A DNA stretch of 64,000 nucleotides, taken from assembly GCF_048007035.1 (NCBI RefSeq), contig NZ_CP180355.1:6200001-6264000 (forward strand), read 5' to 3'. Shown here in pieces: positions 18,882 through 27,761 of this stretch (position 1 is the stretch's first letter; every line of letters begins with the position of its first letter). The notes under the pieces were generated by a model. It was not told the DNA's origin and ran no database searches. It saw nothing but the letters and a program-made list of their open reading frames with translations. This stretch comes from Imperialibacter sp963977595 (GTDB lineage Bacteria > Bacteroidota > Bacteroidia > Cytophagales > Cyclobacteriaceae). The translations under genes and the position numbers were made by a program.

Positions 18882-19625
18882 ATGAACCTCTTAAAAGACA
18901 TCATCACCCAAATTGAACTCCACTCGGTTGAAGGCATCAAAAAGTGCTTTGAAGATGGAGTCAGCCCTAACGACCTTTTCCGGGATGAGCCCCTCATCTA
19001 CGAGCTCACCAGCGAATATACCCGAAGTCCCCGGTTCAAAGCCTGTGTGCAGACTTTTGTTGATGCTGGACTGGTCTTCGAAGGCAAGGCACTACTGGCT
19101 GTTCTGCTCAATGATGCCGGGACACTTGCCAATGAGATAGCGACCCATCCTGCATTAATTTCTAAAAAGTATAGTCTGAGGTGTGCCTATACTCCCCTCG
19201 ATGAAGTAACGCTTCTTCATGTCTGCGCTGAGTTCAATCACGTGGCATGCGCTCGTGTGCTGGTTGGGAATGGTGCTGACATCAATGCAAAAGCCGGAGT
19301 TGATGAGCATGGCTTTGGCGGACACACGCCCATATTCCACACGGTGAATCAGAACAATAACCAGTCCGCTGAGATGCTCGAGTTTTGCCTCGACAACGGC
19401 GCTGATCTAAAGATCTCCGTGCCTGGCATCATTTGGGGAAAAGGCTACACTTGGGAAACGCTCATCCCTTCCGTCAATCCGATCAGCTATGCGATGATGG
19501 GCCTCCTTCCTCAAATGCACAGAGACGAAACCACCACAACGGCTACCGTGACCCAGCTGCTCCAGAGGGCTTACGGGATCGACTATAAAGCGGAAAATGT
19601 ACCCAACGCTTATTTAAGGCAGTAG
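18882..19625 (+). CDS. Ankyrin-repeat protein
   Basis: 247 residues from the ATG at 18882; an earlier in-frame ATG at 18798 lies inside the methyltransferase gene and is less likely. Two ankyrin-type repeats are visible, TLLHVCAEFNHVACARVLVGNGADIN and, after a GGHTPIFH start, MLEFCLDNGADLK. These usually mediate protein binding. No signal peptide, so cytoplasmic. Partner unknown; the only context is the methyltransferase just upstream. Confidence 0.78.
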   Translation: MNLLKDIITQIELHSVEGIKKCFEDGVSPNDLFRDEPLIYELTSEYTRSPRFKACVQTFVDAGLVFEGKALLAVLLNDAGTLANEIATHPALISKKYSLRCAYTPLDEVTLLHVCAEFNHVACARVLVGNGADINAKAGVDEHGFGGHTPIFHTVNQNNNQSAEMLEFCLDNGADLKISVPGIIWGKGYTWETLIPSVNPISYAMMGLLPQMHRDETTTTATVTQLLQRAYGIDYKAENVPNAYLRQ

Positions 19626-19773
19626 TTGGGTAATTCTAACAAAACTATCCCGACGGCCTTACAACCGGCTGGCCTCGTTCTGCACCAAATATTCAATCCG
19701 TGAAACCACGGAATTCAATCTTCCGAGCATTACCTCCGGCAATTTTTCTTTTAGAAGATACAGGCAAAAGCGT

Positions 19774-19781
19774 TATCTTTG
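19774..19781 (+). promoter_or_regulatory. Promoter of the barrel/CHAT gene pair
   Basis: TATCTTTG is an exact TAnnTTTG box, with TTTT at 19749-19752 at the -33 position (21 nt spacer). The start codon is at 19862, giving a leader of roughly 75 nt. The rest of the 236-bp gap shows nothing else I can name. Confidence 0.5.
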
Positions 19782-19861
19782 AATTTTGGTCATTCCATTA
19801 GCACGGGCATTTTTTTTCACTTAGTTTACTCAACCAATTCGTAGACATAACTTCTCAATCT

Positions 19862-20812
19862 ATGAGATACATTCTTCTATTTTTTGCGCTGATCATCACC
19901 AGCTTTTCCTACTCCCAGGGCTGCAGCGATGCCGGGTTTTGCACCATGGGTGCCATGAAACCAGACCAGGGCTATAATCGACGCATCCAGGTAAAACTCA
20001 GGTCGATTGAGTTCACTCACTACGTGGGACTGACACGGTTCAAGGACGTGGTGTACAACTATGTGGCTGATGTGAATGTAGGCCTCAATAGCAAAACCAC
20101 GGTTCAGTTGAAAGTGCCTTACGTTTTCGTCGACGGCGCCCTGGCGAACACAAAAGGCATCGGCGATCTTAGTCTTGCCCTTACCCGCAACATCATTACC
20201 AGAGAAGCATTTCAGGTAAATGCCACGATTGGATCAAAGATTCCGACGGGAGACGCCAATATTAAAAACACGGAGGGACAATCGCTGCCTATGTACAACC
20301 AAACTGGACTTGGCACCTACGACGCTGTGGCGGGCATCTCTTTCATTACTTCAAAATGGCTGCTTGCCACAGGTATTCAACGCCCTTTCGGACAAATCAA
20401 CAGCACCTTTCTATGGAGCGACTGGATAGGCGATCCGTTGGAAAAAAAGGCGTTAGAGTACACACAAGCAAGGTCGCTTGTGAGAGGCACTGACATCATG
20501 TTCAGGGTAGAGCGCAACTTCAGGTTCACGAACTTCAACTTCAGCACCGGTCTTCTGCCTATTTACAGACTTAATAAAGATGTAATTAACATTCCTGTGC
20601 TGGAAGGCGACCAGGTAGTTGGCTATAAAGACAGAATCATTGATGGCTCGGAGGGCCTGGCGCTAACGCTACTGATAAGCGGCGGCTATCAGTTCAACAC
20701 AAGGCTCGGCCTCAAAATGATCAATGGTTTCCGGTTGGTAAAGCGACACACCAATCCTGATGGACTGTCGAGAGAGTATGTAAACAATGTTTCATTGACT
20801 TATAGATTCTAA
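19862..20812 (+). CDS. Predicted outer-membrane beta-barrel protein partnered with a CHAT protein
   Basis: 316 residues: signal peptide (ending FSYSQ), a short Cys-containing segment (GCSDAGFC, residues 20-27), then alternating beta strands with a final aromatic residue (VSLTYRF), typical of an outer-membrane barrel. The segment LKVPYVFVDGALANTKGIGDLSLALTRN recalls transporter-like or MetA-pathway barrels (PF13557-like); this match is approximate. The CHAT-protease gene starts on the base after its stop codon, so the two are translated together and probably act together in the envelope. Confidence 0.72.
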   Translation: MRYILLFFALIITSFSYSQGCSDAGFCTMGAMKPDQGYNRRIQVKLRSIEFTHYVGLTRFKDVVYNYVADVNVGLNSKTTVQLKVPYVFVDGALANTKGIGDLSLALTRNIITREAFQVNATIGSKIPTGDANIKNTEGQSLPMYNQTGLGTYDAVAGISFITSKWLLATGIQRPFGQINSTFLWSDWIGDPLEKKALEYTQARSLVRGTDIMFRVERNFRFTNFNFSTGLLPIYRLNKDVINIPVLEGDQVVGYKDRIIDGSEGLALTLLISGGYQFNTRLGLKMINGFRLVKRHTNPDGLSREYVNNVSLTYRF

Positions 20813-23497
20813 ATGAAACTAAGCAACCAATTATTCTGGTTTTTTCTGTTTATTAACATTGCTGCTCAAGCGCAAGACGCTTTAATGGAGCAGGCAGAAA
20901 ACGAGCAAATCAACGCTAACTACTCAGCGGCTTACGATCATTTCGAACAAGCCGCTGCTGGTTTTTTTAAAGCCAACCAAAATGAAAAGGCTGCACTTTG
21001 CCAGCTCCGGATGGCCGAATGCCAGCTGGCCCTGGGCGATCCGCAGTGGGCTCAGGCCATTGTTCAGAGCAACGAGCTGGCGGAGATTATTAAAGGGTCT
21101 GGCAACCTCAGCGCCATCTCCCTGAATATCCTCGGCGATATTTACCTCAGATCAGGCAGAAATGACCTGGCGCTGGAAGAGCTTCTTAAGGCGGAAAAGT
21201 TACTGCCTGCCAATAGCCTTGAACAAGCAAAATGCTACAACGACCTGGGCGTGGTGTACTGGAACAACGGCAACCGGGAGCTGGCCCTGCAATACCACGA
21301 AAAGGCACTAAGCATTCGCCAATCGGCGGGCGCAGGCAAGGCTGTGTTGCTTGCCGATTCCTACAACAACATCGGGCTTATCTATTTGCAAGACCTCCCC
21401 GCCTTCGCTGTCGACTATTTTAACAAGGCGCTGGCTATTTACAAGGATAATCTTGGTGAAAACCACCCCAAAGTAGCCAGCGGATATAGCAACCTGGCCT
21501 TCGCCACAGCTAACCAGGGGAGCTACGACAAGGCGATCACTTACCTCGACCAGGTCATGAATATTTGGAATGCCACCTACACAGGCGACCACCCCAACAA
21601 GGCCTTTACCACCAGCAACAAGGGACGATTGACCGAAATGAAGGGATCGCTTGAAGAAGCACTGGCATTCCAGCGGGTAGCGCTGCAAATGTACCAAAAC
21701 CTCTATGGAGAAAAGCATCCGGAAATAGCCAACACCTATTTTCTCATAGGATCCATTTACCAGAAACAGAATAAGTTTGAGCTGGCAGTAGAGAGCTTTC
21801 AAAAGTCTATTTATGCGAATCTCTACTCCCAGAATTATCAGACCATTTACGACCTGCCTGAGCTGAGAGACTACTATAACGCCGACATTCTTCTTTCCTC
21901 ACTGCAATCAAAGGCCAAGAACATGGAGGCGCTGCATTTTGAAAAAACACTGAAGCTACGGGACATTGACGGGGCACTTGCTGCCTACGTTGCCTGTGAT
22001 GAATTGATCACAAGCATTCGCCAGATTCGGCTAAATGAAGCTGACAAGCTCCGACTTGGTGCTGTTGCCTATGAAGTGTATGAAAATGGCATCAGTACTG
22101 CTCTCTACCTGAGCGAACGAACTTTTAAGAAGCAATACTACCAAAAGCTGGCTTTTAATTTCTGCGAAAGAAGCAAGTCGGCTGTGCTTCTCGACGCCAT
22201 CAACGACGCCAAAGCCAAGCACTTTGCCGGTATCCCAGATGAGGAGCTGGCGCTGGAAGACAGCTTAAAGGATCAAATTATCTTTATCGAGCAAAAGCTG
22301 GCAGGAGGCAAACTTTCGCCTGAAAAAGAAGAAGAGCTTGAGGCTGAGCTTTTCGGCTTTGAATCTGCCCTGAGAAGCTTTATTGAAAAGCTGGAAGATC
22401 AGTACCCGGAATACTTCAAGCTCAAATACAGCAATACCCTGGCCTCAGTTGAAACATTGCAACCACTTTTGAGTGAGAATCAAGGCATCCTCTCCTATTT
22501 CATAGGTGAAGAGAATGTATATGTCTTTCTGGTTGGCCGACACCGGCTTAACGCCACCACCATCAAGAAAGACCCTGATTTCGCCAGGAACATTGTTGGG
22601 TTGAGGAACGCCATTAAGTACAGGCAGCAGGAGGTGTTCCAAAAAGCTTCCGAAGCACTGCACGAACAACTCATGCCCAAACTACCTGCCTCTATCAGCT
22701 CACTTTTGGTACTCCCCGATGGCCCGATTAGCGCTGTACCATTCGAGTCGTTGATAATCGGTCGTGACAAGGACGGCACCATCAACTACCTCATTAGTGA
22801 AAAAGTCATTTCCTATGACTACTCAGCCACACTTCTTGCTGAACGAATCGCCAGTAAGTCATCCAGCACCGGGAATGGTATTTTACTATCAGCGCCGCTT
22901 TCCTTCGAAAAGAATGAAGTGGTCATGCAGACACTGCCAGACACGGAAAAAGAAGTGAAGGAGATCAAGTTTCTATTTACCGGATCCGACCAGGAGGCAA
23001 ACCTTATGTTGAGTGCCGCTGCTTCGGAGAGCTTCATTAAGTCGGATGAACTGGGGCAGTACAAATTTTTGCATTTTGCTACCCATGGCATGGTGAATGA
23101 AGCAAAGCCGGAGCTATCGAGGATATTTCTATCGCCGGGAAATGATGAAGACGGCAGCCTTTATTCCGGAGAGATCTACAGCCTTGGCATCAATGCCGAT
23201 TTGGTCAATCTTTCGGCTTGCGAAACAGGCCTCGGCAAAGTAACCCGTGGCGAAGGGATTATTGGCCTGAGTCGGGCACTGATGTACGCCGGAGCCAAAA
23301 ACCTTATCGTTTCTTTATGGCAGGTAGCCGATGCTTCGACAGCATCGCTGATGATTGAGTTTTATAAGCAACACCTCTATCATTCTGACAATAACCTGTT
23401 TGCCGACGACCTTCGAAAGGCAAAATTAAGCCTGCTCAACTCTGAAAATTACAAGGATCCGTACTACTGGGCCCCGTTTATTTTGGTAGGTTTGTGA
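20813..23497 (+). CDS. Exported TPR-CHAT protease-like protein
   Basis: 894 residues: signal peptide (ending IAAQAQD), then about eight TPR repeats (residues about 20-340, for example CYNDLGVVYWNNGNRELALQYHEKAL), a helical linker, and a C-terminal CHAT caspase-like domain. The putative catalytic pair is His758 in FATHG and Cys803 in LSACETG, both present; the domain ends with PYYWAPFILVG, a CHAT hallmark. Best-known CHAT proteases are cytosolic, but this one has an export signal. It is coupled to an upstream barrel gene with no spacing. The substrate is unknown; protease activity is inferred from the intact dyad. Confidence 0.88.
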   Translation: MKLSNQLFWFFLFINIAAQAQDALMEQAENEQINANYSAAYDHFEQAAAGFFKANQNEKAALCQLRMAECQLALGDPQWAQAIVQSNELAEIIKGSGNLSAISLNILGDIYLRSGRNDLALEELLKAEKLLPANSLEQAKCYNDLGVVYWNNGNRELALQYHEKALSIRQSAGAGKAVLLADSYNNIGLIYLQDLPAFAVDYFNKALAIYKDNLGENHPKVASGYSNLAFATANQGSYDKAITYLDQVMNIWNATYTGDHPNKAFTTSNKGRLTEMKGSLEEALAFQRVALQMYQNLYGEKHPEIANTYFLIGSIYQKQNKFELAVESFQKSIYANLYSQNYQTIYDLPELRDYYNADILLSSLQSKAKNMEALHFEKTLKLRDIDGALAAYVACDELITSIRQIRLNEADKLRLGAVAYEVYENGISTALYLSERTFKKQYYQKLAFNFCERSKSAVLLDAINDAKAKHFAGIPDEELALEDSLKDQIIFIEQKLAGGKLSPEKEEELEAELFGFESALRSFIEKLEDQYPEYFKLKYSNTLASVETLQPLLSENQGILSYFIGEENVYVFLVGRHRLNATTIKKDPDFARNIVGLRNAIKYRQQEVFQKASEALHEQLMPKLPASISSLLVLPDGPISAVPFESLIIGRDKDGTINYLISEKVISYDYSATLLAERIASKSSSTGNGILLSAPLSFEKNEVVMQTLPDTEKEVKEIKFLFTGSDQEANLMLSAAASESFIKSDELGQYKFLHFATHGMVNEAKPELSRIFLSPGNDEDGSLYSGEIYSLGINADLVNLSACETGLGKVTRGEGIIGLSRALMYAGAKNLIVSLWQVADASTASLMIEFYKQHLYHSDNNLFADDLRKAKLSLLNSENYKDPYYWAPFILVGL

Positions 23498-23513
23498 CAA
23501 TAGCAGCAGTTAT

Positions 23514-23546
23514 TTTGTTCCTATTGGTAGTGAATTGCTAATTTTG
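23514..23546 (+). promoter_or_regulatory. Promoter of the mntA-hepT pair
   Basis: TTTG (23514-23517), 21-nt spacer, TAATTTTG (23539-23546): a full match to the Bacteroidota -33/-7 consensus, 31 bp before the ATG. It overlaps no gene and lies just past the CHAT stop codon. Confidence 0.6.
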
Positions 23547-23577
23547 GGATAGCAGAGAATCAATACTATCCGGCGCA

Positions 23578-23868
23578 ATGAAATCGCTTGAAGACATCAA
23601 ACTTACTCTTGGGAAAAATAGGCAATACTTGTTCAACAAGTACCCCATACAATCGATGGCGGTCTTTGGTTCTTATTCAAGAAATGAACAGGTAGCTGAC
23701 AGTGACCTTGATGTATTAGTCGAATTCAACGATAAGATTGGCATAAGATTTATTGACCTGGCCAATGAAATCGAGGAATTGGTAGGCTTTACAGTTGATG
23801 TGGTGTCAAGAAACGGAATAAAGGAAAAGTACTTCGAAAAAATCAAACCTGACTTGATCTATGTCTAG
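23578..23868 (+). CDS. mntA: MNT-type nucleotidyltransferase antitoxin (MntA-like)
   Basis: 96 residues, minimal nucleotidyltransferase with the motif GSX10DXD intact (Gly31-Ser32, Asp43, Asp45 in FGSYSRNEQVADSDLDVLVEF region). In the characterised HepT/MntA systems the antitoxin neutralises the HEPN toxin by adding AMP to a tyrosine near the toxin active site. It overlaps the hepT start by 8 bp, the usual arrangement. The preserved catalytic residues suggest an active antitoxin. Confidence 0.88.
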   Translation: MKSLEDIKLTLGKNRQYLFNKYPIQSMAVFGSYSRNEQVADSDLDVLVEFNDKIGIRFIDLANEIEELVGFTVDVVSRNGIKEKYFEKIKPDLIYV

Positions 23869-24217
23869 CCGTGATCTTCTCTTTCTTCTGGAAGATATTC
23901 TGGAATCGGCTTTAAAAATCAAAAAGTATACCGAGGGCTTGTCATATGAAACCTTCATTGATGATGACAAAACGATCGACGCTGTGATTCGTAATTTTGA
24001 GATCATTGGCGAGGCGTCGAGTCGAATTGACAAAGACTTTAAGATAAACAACCCACATATCGAATGGGATAGGTTAAGAGGTTTCCGCAATCGTATTGTT
24101 CATGAATACTTTGGGGTAGACTATGAAATTGTTTGGTCGATCATTGAGCAACATCTACAGGTGCTAATCGATAGCCTAGAGGGTCTTATTAACGAAACCA
24201 GAAACGACACGAAGTAA
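23861..24217 (+). CDS. hepT: HEPN-domain ribonuclease toxin (HepT-like, DUF86)
   Basis: 118 residues, all-helical HEPN protein. The RX4HXY motif is complete: Arg76, His81 and Tyr83 in FRNRIVHEYFG. Arg and His form the RNase site and Tyr is the AMPylation target in characterised relatives. Typical partner of the MNT protein just upstream. It is followed after 16 bp by a TrpF-like gene on the same strand, which may ride on the same transcript. Confidence 0.88.
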   Translation: MSSRDLLFLLEDILESALKIKKYTEGLSYETFIDDDKTIDAVIRNFEIIGEASSRIDKDFKINNPHIEWDRLRGFRNRIVHEYFGVDYEIVWSIIEQHLQVLIDSLEGLINETRNDTK

Positions 24218-24233
24218 AAAAGGAAGCATCTTA

Positions 24234-24836
24234 ATGGCATTAAAAGCAATAGTAAAAGTAGGAAGTGTTACCAACCTGAGTGATGCAAGGTATTGTGCTG
24301 GCATGGGTGTGGATATGCTCGGCTTTGATATCAACCCGGCAAGCCCAGAATACATCAATCCACTTAAGTTTCAGGAAATAACCGGCTGGGTGGCTGGCGT
24401 AAAGCTGGTGGGCGAAGCACATGGGCTTTCAGAAGAAAACATCAGGGCACAACTGGTTCAATATGAGCTTGATTGTCTGGAAATAAGTGATTTATCCCTA
24501 TTGGAATCACTGAAGCACACAGACTTAACTTTTATCATAAAAGCCACCACAGAAGCAAGCCTTAATATGGCCATGACTTTGGCCAAAAACACCCCGGCAG
24601 TAGCGTATATTTTTGCTGAGCTTAATGATCAATTAACCGTCAAGCAAGTGGTTAGCGCAAATTCAGAGGTGCCTTTGCTGGTAGGCTACGATGTCAATCC
24701 CGAACAGGTGGAAGGCCTTTTAGCTTCCAATAAGGTGAACGGATTTGCACTAAAAGGAAGCCAGGAAGTTAAGCCGGGCTTCAAAGACTATGATGAGTTG
24801 GCCGATATGTTGGAAGCCCTGGAAACAGACGACTGA
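24234..24836 (+). CDS. TrpF-like beta/alpha-barrel protein lacking the catalytic cysteine
   Basis: 200 residues resembling phosphoribosylanthranilate isomerase: KVGSVTNLSDARYCAGMGVDMLGF parallels the TrpF start KICGIT-N-x-x-DA, and SPEYI parallels the SPRYI motif. The catalytic Cys of the KICG motif is replaced (KVGS). The later strand that should carry the catalytic Asp reads AYIFAEL. The usual C-terminal GVDVSSGVE phosphate-binding end is also replaced (FALKGSQEVKPGFKDYDEL). A true tryptophan-pathway role is therefore doubtful. A strong ribosome-binding site (AAAAAAGGAAG) precedes the ATG. Convergent with trmB. Confidence 0.7.
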   Translation: MALKAIVKVGSVTNLSDARYCAGMGVDMLGFDINPASPEYINPLKFQEITGWVAGVKLVGEAHGLSEENIRAQLVQYELDCLEISDLSLLESLKHTDLTFIIKATTEASLNMAMTLAKNTPAVAYIFAELNDQLTVKQVVSANSEVPLLVGYDVNPEQVEGLLASNKVNGFALKGSQEVKPGFKDYDELADMLEALETDD

Positions 24837-24854
24837 AAAGCCCCGGCAAGAGGC

Positions 24855-25511
24855 TCAGGCAAAGCGAAACTTCATGTACTTGATGGTTTCCCCCTTTTCG
24901 GTAAAAATCAGTTCATACTTAGTTTTGATGCCGTAGTGCTCTTCCCAAAGATCAGACTGGTAAAGGTCAAAGGTGTACTCCATTTCTTTGATGGCATATT
25001 TTTCCCTCAACAAGTCTAGTGTGTACTGAAAGAGCGGCGTGCTGTCGGTTTTAAAATATACCCAACCGTCTTTCTTCAACATGGCTTTGTACATATCCAG
25101 AAACCTGGGCGACGTAAGCCTTCGCTTTTCATCTCTGTCTTTCGGTCTGGGATCGGGAAAAGTAATCCAAATTGCCGACACCTCCCCTGCTTCAAAAAAT
25201 TTCTCAAGCATTTGAATTTGAGTGCGCAGAAAACCTACATTGGTAAGCCCAAGTGCCTGTGCCAGCTGACTCCCCTTCCAAATCCTGTCTCCTTTTATAT
25301 CGACACCGATAAAATTTTTATCACCGAAGCGCTCTGCCAACCCGACGGCGTATTCCCCCCTGCCACAGCCAAGCTCTACCACGAGCGGCAAGTCGTTATC
25401 AAAAAATTCGTCGTTCCACCTTCCCTTTATTGTCTCAAAAAGCGGCTTCCCTTCTTCCAGCACATTCCTGCTTTCACGGTTCTGCTTGTACCTGTCCGTT
25501 TTGTTTCTCAC
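24855..25511 (-). CDS. trmB: tRNA (guanine-N7-)-methyltransferase
   Basis: 218 residues; makes m7G46 in tRNA using SAM. Motif I VVELGCGRGEYA, GVDIKGDRIWKGS, and the family-specific WITFPDPRPKDRDEKRRLTSPRFLD stretch are present. Last gene of the SPOR-exbB-exbD-tonB-folC-trmB run, 2 bp after folC. Faces the TrpF-like gene tail to tail, with only 18 bp between them. Confidence 0.95.
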   Translation of the reverse strand: MRNKTDRYKQNRESRNVLEEGKPLFETIKGRWNDEFFDNDLPLVVELGCGRGEYAVGLAERFGDKNFIGVDIKGDRIWKGSQLAQALGLTNVGFLRTQIQMLEKFFEAGEVSAIWITFPDPRPKDRDEKRRLTSPRFLDMYKAMLKKDGWVYFKTDSTPLFQYTLDLLREKYAIKEMEYTFDLYQSDLWEEHYGIKTKYELIFTEKGETIKYMKFRFA

Positions 25512-25513
25512 TA

Positions 25514-26806
25514 CTACAACTGATCTATTTCTGCTACGACAAAAGTACTCCCCCCGACAAAAATGACATCGTTCGCCCCCGCTTTTTTGTTTGCCAGGGC
25601 GATTCCTTCGTTTACATCTCTAACCAACTCTCCAACATACCCCTCCGCTTTTCCTTCCTCATAAAGCTGTTCAGCGGGCAGTGCTCTGGGAATGCTGGCC
25701 GCAGTGAAATAGTAGTAGGCATCCCTCGGCAAAACACTCCACAGCTTAGACCTGTCTTTATCGCTCACGACCCCGATAACAATGTACAGTTGCCCATGGA
25801 TGTTCTCGGCGAGCTGTTCGAACAGCTCCCTCATGCCCTCTTCATTGTGGCCTACATCGCATATCATCAGCGGCTGCTGTTGTAGCACCTGCCAGCGGCC
25901 TTTCAGGCCAGTCAGGCCCTTCACATTGCTGAGCCCTTTTGCTACGGCTTCATCGGAAATGTCAAATCCTCTCGTGCGCAGCACATCGACGACACTGAGA
26001 ATTCCCGGCAGGTTTTTGAGGTAATACTGACCAGTTAAGTCAAGCTTCAATGTCTTTAGGTCAGAGCCGCCAGTTTTAGCTACCGAAACCACTCTTGAAA
26101 ACAAGTTATACCCCTTATTTTCAACCTTATATCCGTTCCTGGCAATGACGATCGGGCTGTTTTCCTTTTTTGCCTTCTCAATAAACACTGCATCCAATGA
26201 CCCGTAATAACCTCCGACCACCACAGGCGTATTTTTCTTAATAATTCCGGCCTTTTCTCCCGCTATTTCTTCCAGGGTGTTACCCAGAAGATCCATGTGG
26301 TCATAGCTAATAGAGGTAATGAGCGACACCAGCGGATTGATTACATTCGTAGAATCGAGCCGCCCTCCCAGGCCCACTTCCACAACGGCAATATCAACTT
26401 GTTCAGATGCAAAGTAGTCGAAAGCCATGGCCACAGTGGTTTCAAAAAAGCTTGGCTTTACCTGCTCCAGCACCGATTTCATTCTTTCTACAAAAGCCAC
26501 CACTTTATCCTCAGGCATCTCTTCTCCATTGACCCTAATGCGTTCGGTGAAGTTCTTCAGGTGAGGTGAGGTATACAAGCCAGTTTTGTAACCAGCAGCC
26601 TGCAAAATGGCTGCAATAGAATGAGCACTCGTGCCCTTTCCGTTTGTGCCGGCAATGTGAACTGATTTGAATTTGTTGTGGGGATTGTCAAGCGCATTAC
26701 ACAGCGCCAAAGTATTGGTGAGATCCTTTTTGATGGCCACTTTCCCCACCCGCTGAAACATCGGAAGACTACCGTAGAGGTAGTCCAGCGTTGCCTGGTA
26801 CGTCAT
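25514..26806 (-). CDS. folC: Bifunctional folylpolyglutamate synthase/dihydrofolate synthase
   Basis: 430 residues, Mur-ligase superfamily. The ATP P-loop reads GTNGKGTSAHS (about residues 53-63), with the family TGLYTSPHLKNFTERIRVNG segment after it and the EVGLGGRLDSTN motif near 145. It adds glutamate to folates (and, in the bifunctional form, to dihydropteroate). Placed between tonB and trmB with gaps of 7 and 2 bp, an operon arrangement that mixes cofactor, tRNA and energy-transduction genes. Confidence 0.94.
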   Translation of the reverse strand: MTYQATLDYLYGSLPMFQRVGKVAIKKDLTNTLALCNALDNPHNKFKSVHIAGTNGKGTSAHSIAAILQAAGYKTGLYTSPHLKNFTERIRVNGEEMPEDKVVAFVERMKSVLEQVKPSFFETTVAMAFDYFASEQVDIAVVEVGLGGRLDSTNVINPLVSLITSISYDHMDLLGNTLEEIAGEKAGIIKKNTPVVVGGYYGSLDAVFIEKAKKENSPIVIARNGYKVENKGYNLFSRVVSVAKTGGSDLKTLKLDLTGQYYLKNLPGILSVVDVLRTRGFDISDEAVAKGLSNVKGLTGLKGRWQVLQQQPLMICDVGHNEEGMRELFEQLAENIHGQLYIVIGVVSDKDRSKLWSVLPRDAYYYFTAASIPRALPAEQLYEEGKAEGYVGELVRDVNEGIALANKKAGANDVIFVGGSTFVVAEIDQL

Positions 26807-26813
26807 TGGCTAA

Positions 26814-27758
26814 TTAGCGGGATTTGATGATAAAAGTGATTCGACCGGTTGACCTCGGCGGAGCAGGACTGTTCGGTGGGTTCCTTTTGAAATACAGCCC
26901 TTCGACCTCTCTCCTATACACCGCCTCAACAGCGGCGCTTACCCCTCTCTCCAGGGTTTTAATACCTATCACCTCACCATTGTCATCGACAGTGATTTCA
27001 AAAACTATACGGCCACTCTCGTTGGAAGTGTCATTTGGTTTGGGGATCTCCTCCCACGCCCAACCTGCCATATCCAGAGCAGCGCCACCTCCACCACCCG
27101 GGGTTCCATACAGAGCACGGGCATCGACAGTTCCTTCCTTGTTTCCTTTATCACCTGTAGCAGCTGTGTTATCTCCCTGACTATTGGAGCTTACTACTTT
27201 GTCGGAGGCGACACCTCCTGATGGTTTCTCAGCAGGCTTTTCTGTGGGTTCTTTCCTGGTTTCTACTGGAGTTGGTTTTGTTTCTGCCACTACGGGCTTG
27301 GTTTCCTTTTTCACCTCCTTCGGCTTCTCTTCCTCTTTCTTAGGCGTGGTCACCGGCGTTTTGACCGGCTCCTCTTTGCGCAGATCAGGGCTGGCCACAT
27401 TCTGTGTCACTACAGCCTCCTCTGGTGCATTGGTTGATTCCTCCACTACTTCTGGCTCGGCCGTATCCTCTACCGGCTCCGTCTCTTCTGTTTGTGTCTC
27501 TTCAGGAACGTCTTCATTGACCTCTTCGGCATCCGATGTACTTTCGCTTTGCTCTACGGTAGATTCTGGTTGAACAGCGCCAGATCCCTGGCTATCAAGG
27601 CCAAAATTTAATTCTATGCCATATTCAGGAATGGGCGGATTGGGTTCTTTCCAGGCCAAAAGGAAGGCAAAAATTAACAAAAGAAGTGCATGGACGCCCA
27701 GAGAGACCGCCGTGCCTATTCTTTCATTTTTCTTTTCTTCTTTGCTCTGAAACTCCAT
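26814..27758 (-). CDS. TonB-family energy transducer
   Basis: 314 residues: cytoplasmic start rich in K/E, one transmembrane helix (about residues 19-37, VSLGVHALLLLIFAFLLAW), a long Glu/Pro/Lys/Thr-rich periplasmic stretch (about 60-195) and a C-terminal TonB/TolA-like domain (GRIVFEITVDDNGEVIGIKTLE). It spans the periplasm to power outer-membrane receptors using ExbB/ExbD. Gene spacing of 3 bp to exbD confirms the complex. The middle is glycine-rich (GTPGGGGGAALDM), so a TolA-like function is also possible. Confidence 0.85.
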   Translation of the reverse strand: MEFQSKEEKKNERIGTAVSLGVHALLLLIFAFLLAWKEPNPPIPEYGIELNFGLDSQGSGAVQPESTVEQSESTSDAEEVNEDVPEETQTEETEPVEDTAEPEVVEESTNAPEEAVVTQNVASPDLRKEEPVKTPVTTPKKEEEKPKEVKKETKPVVAETKPTPVETRKEPTEKPAEKPSGGVASDKVVSSNSQGDNTAATGDKGNKEGTVDARALYGTPGGGGGAALDMAGWAWEEIPKPNDTSNESGRIVFEITVDDNGEVIGIKTLERGVSAAVEAVYRREVEGLYFKRNPPNSPAPPRSTGRITFIIKSR

Positions 27759-27761
27759 TAC

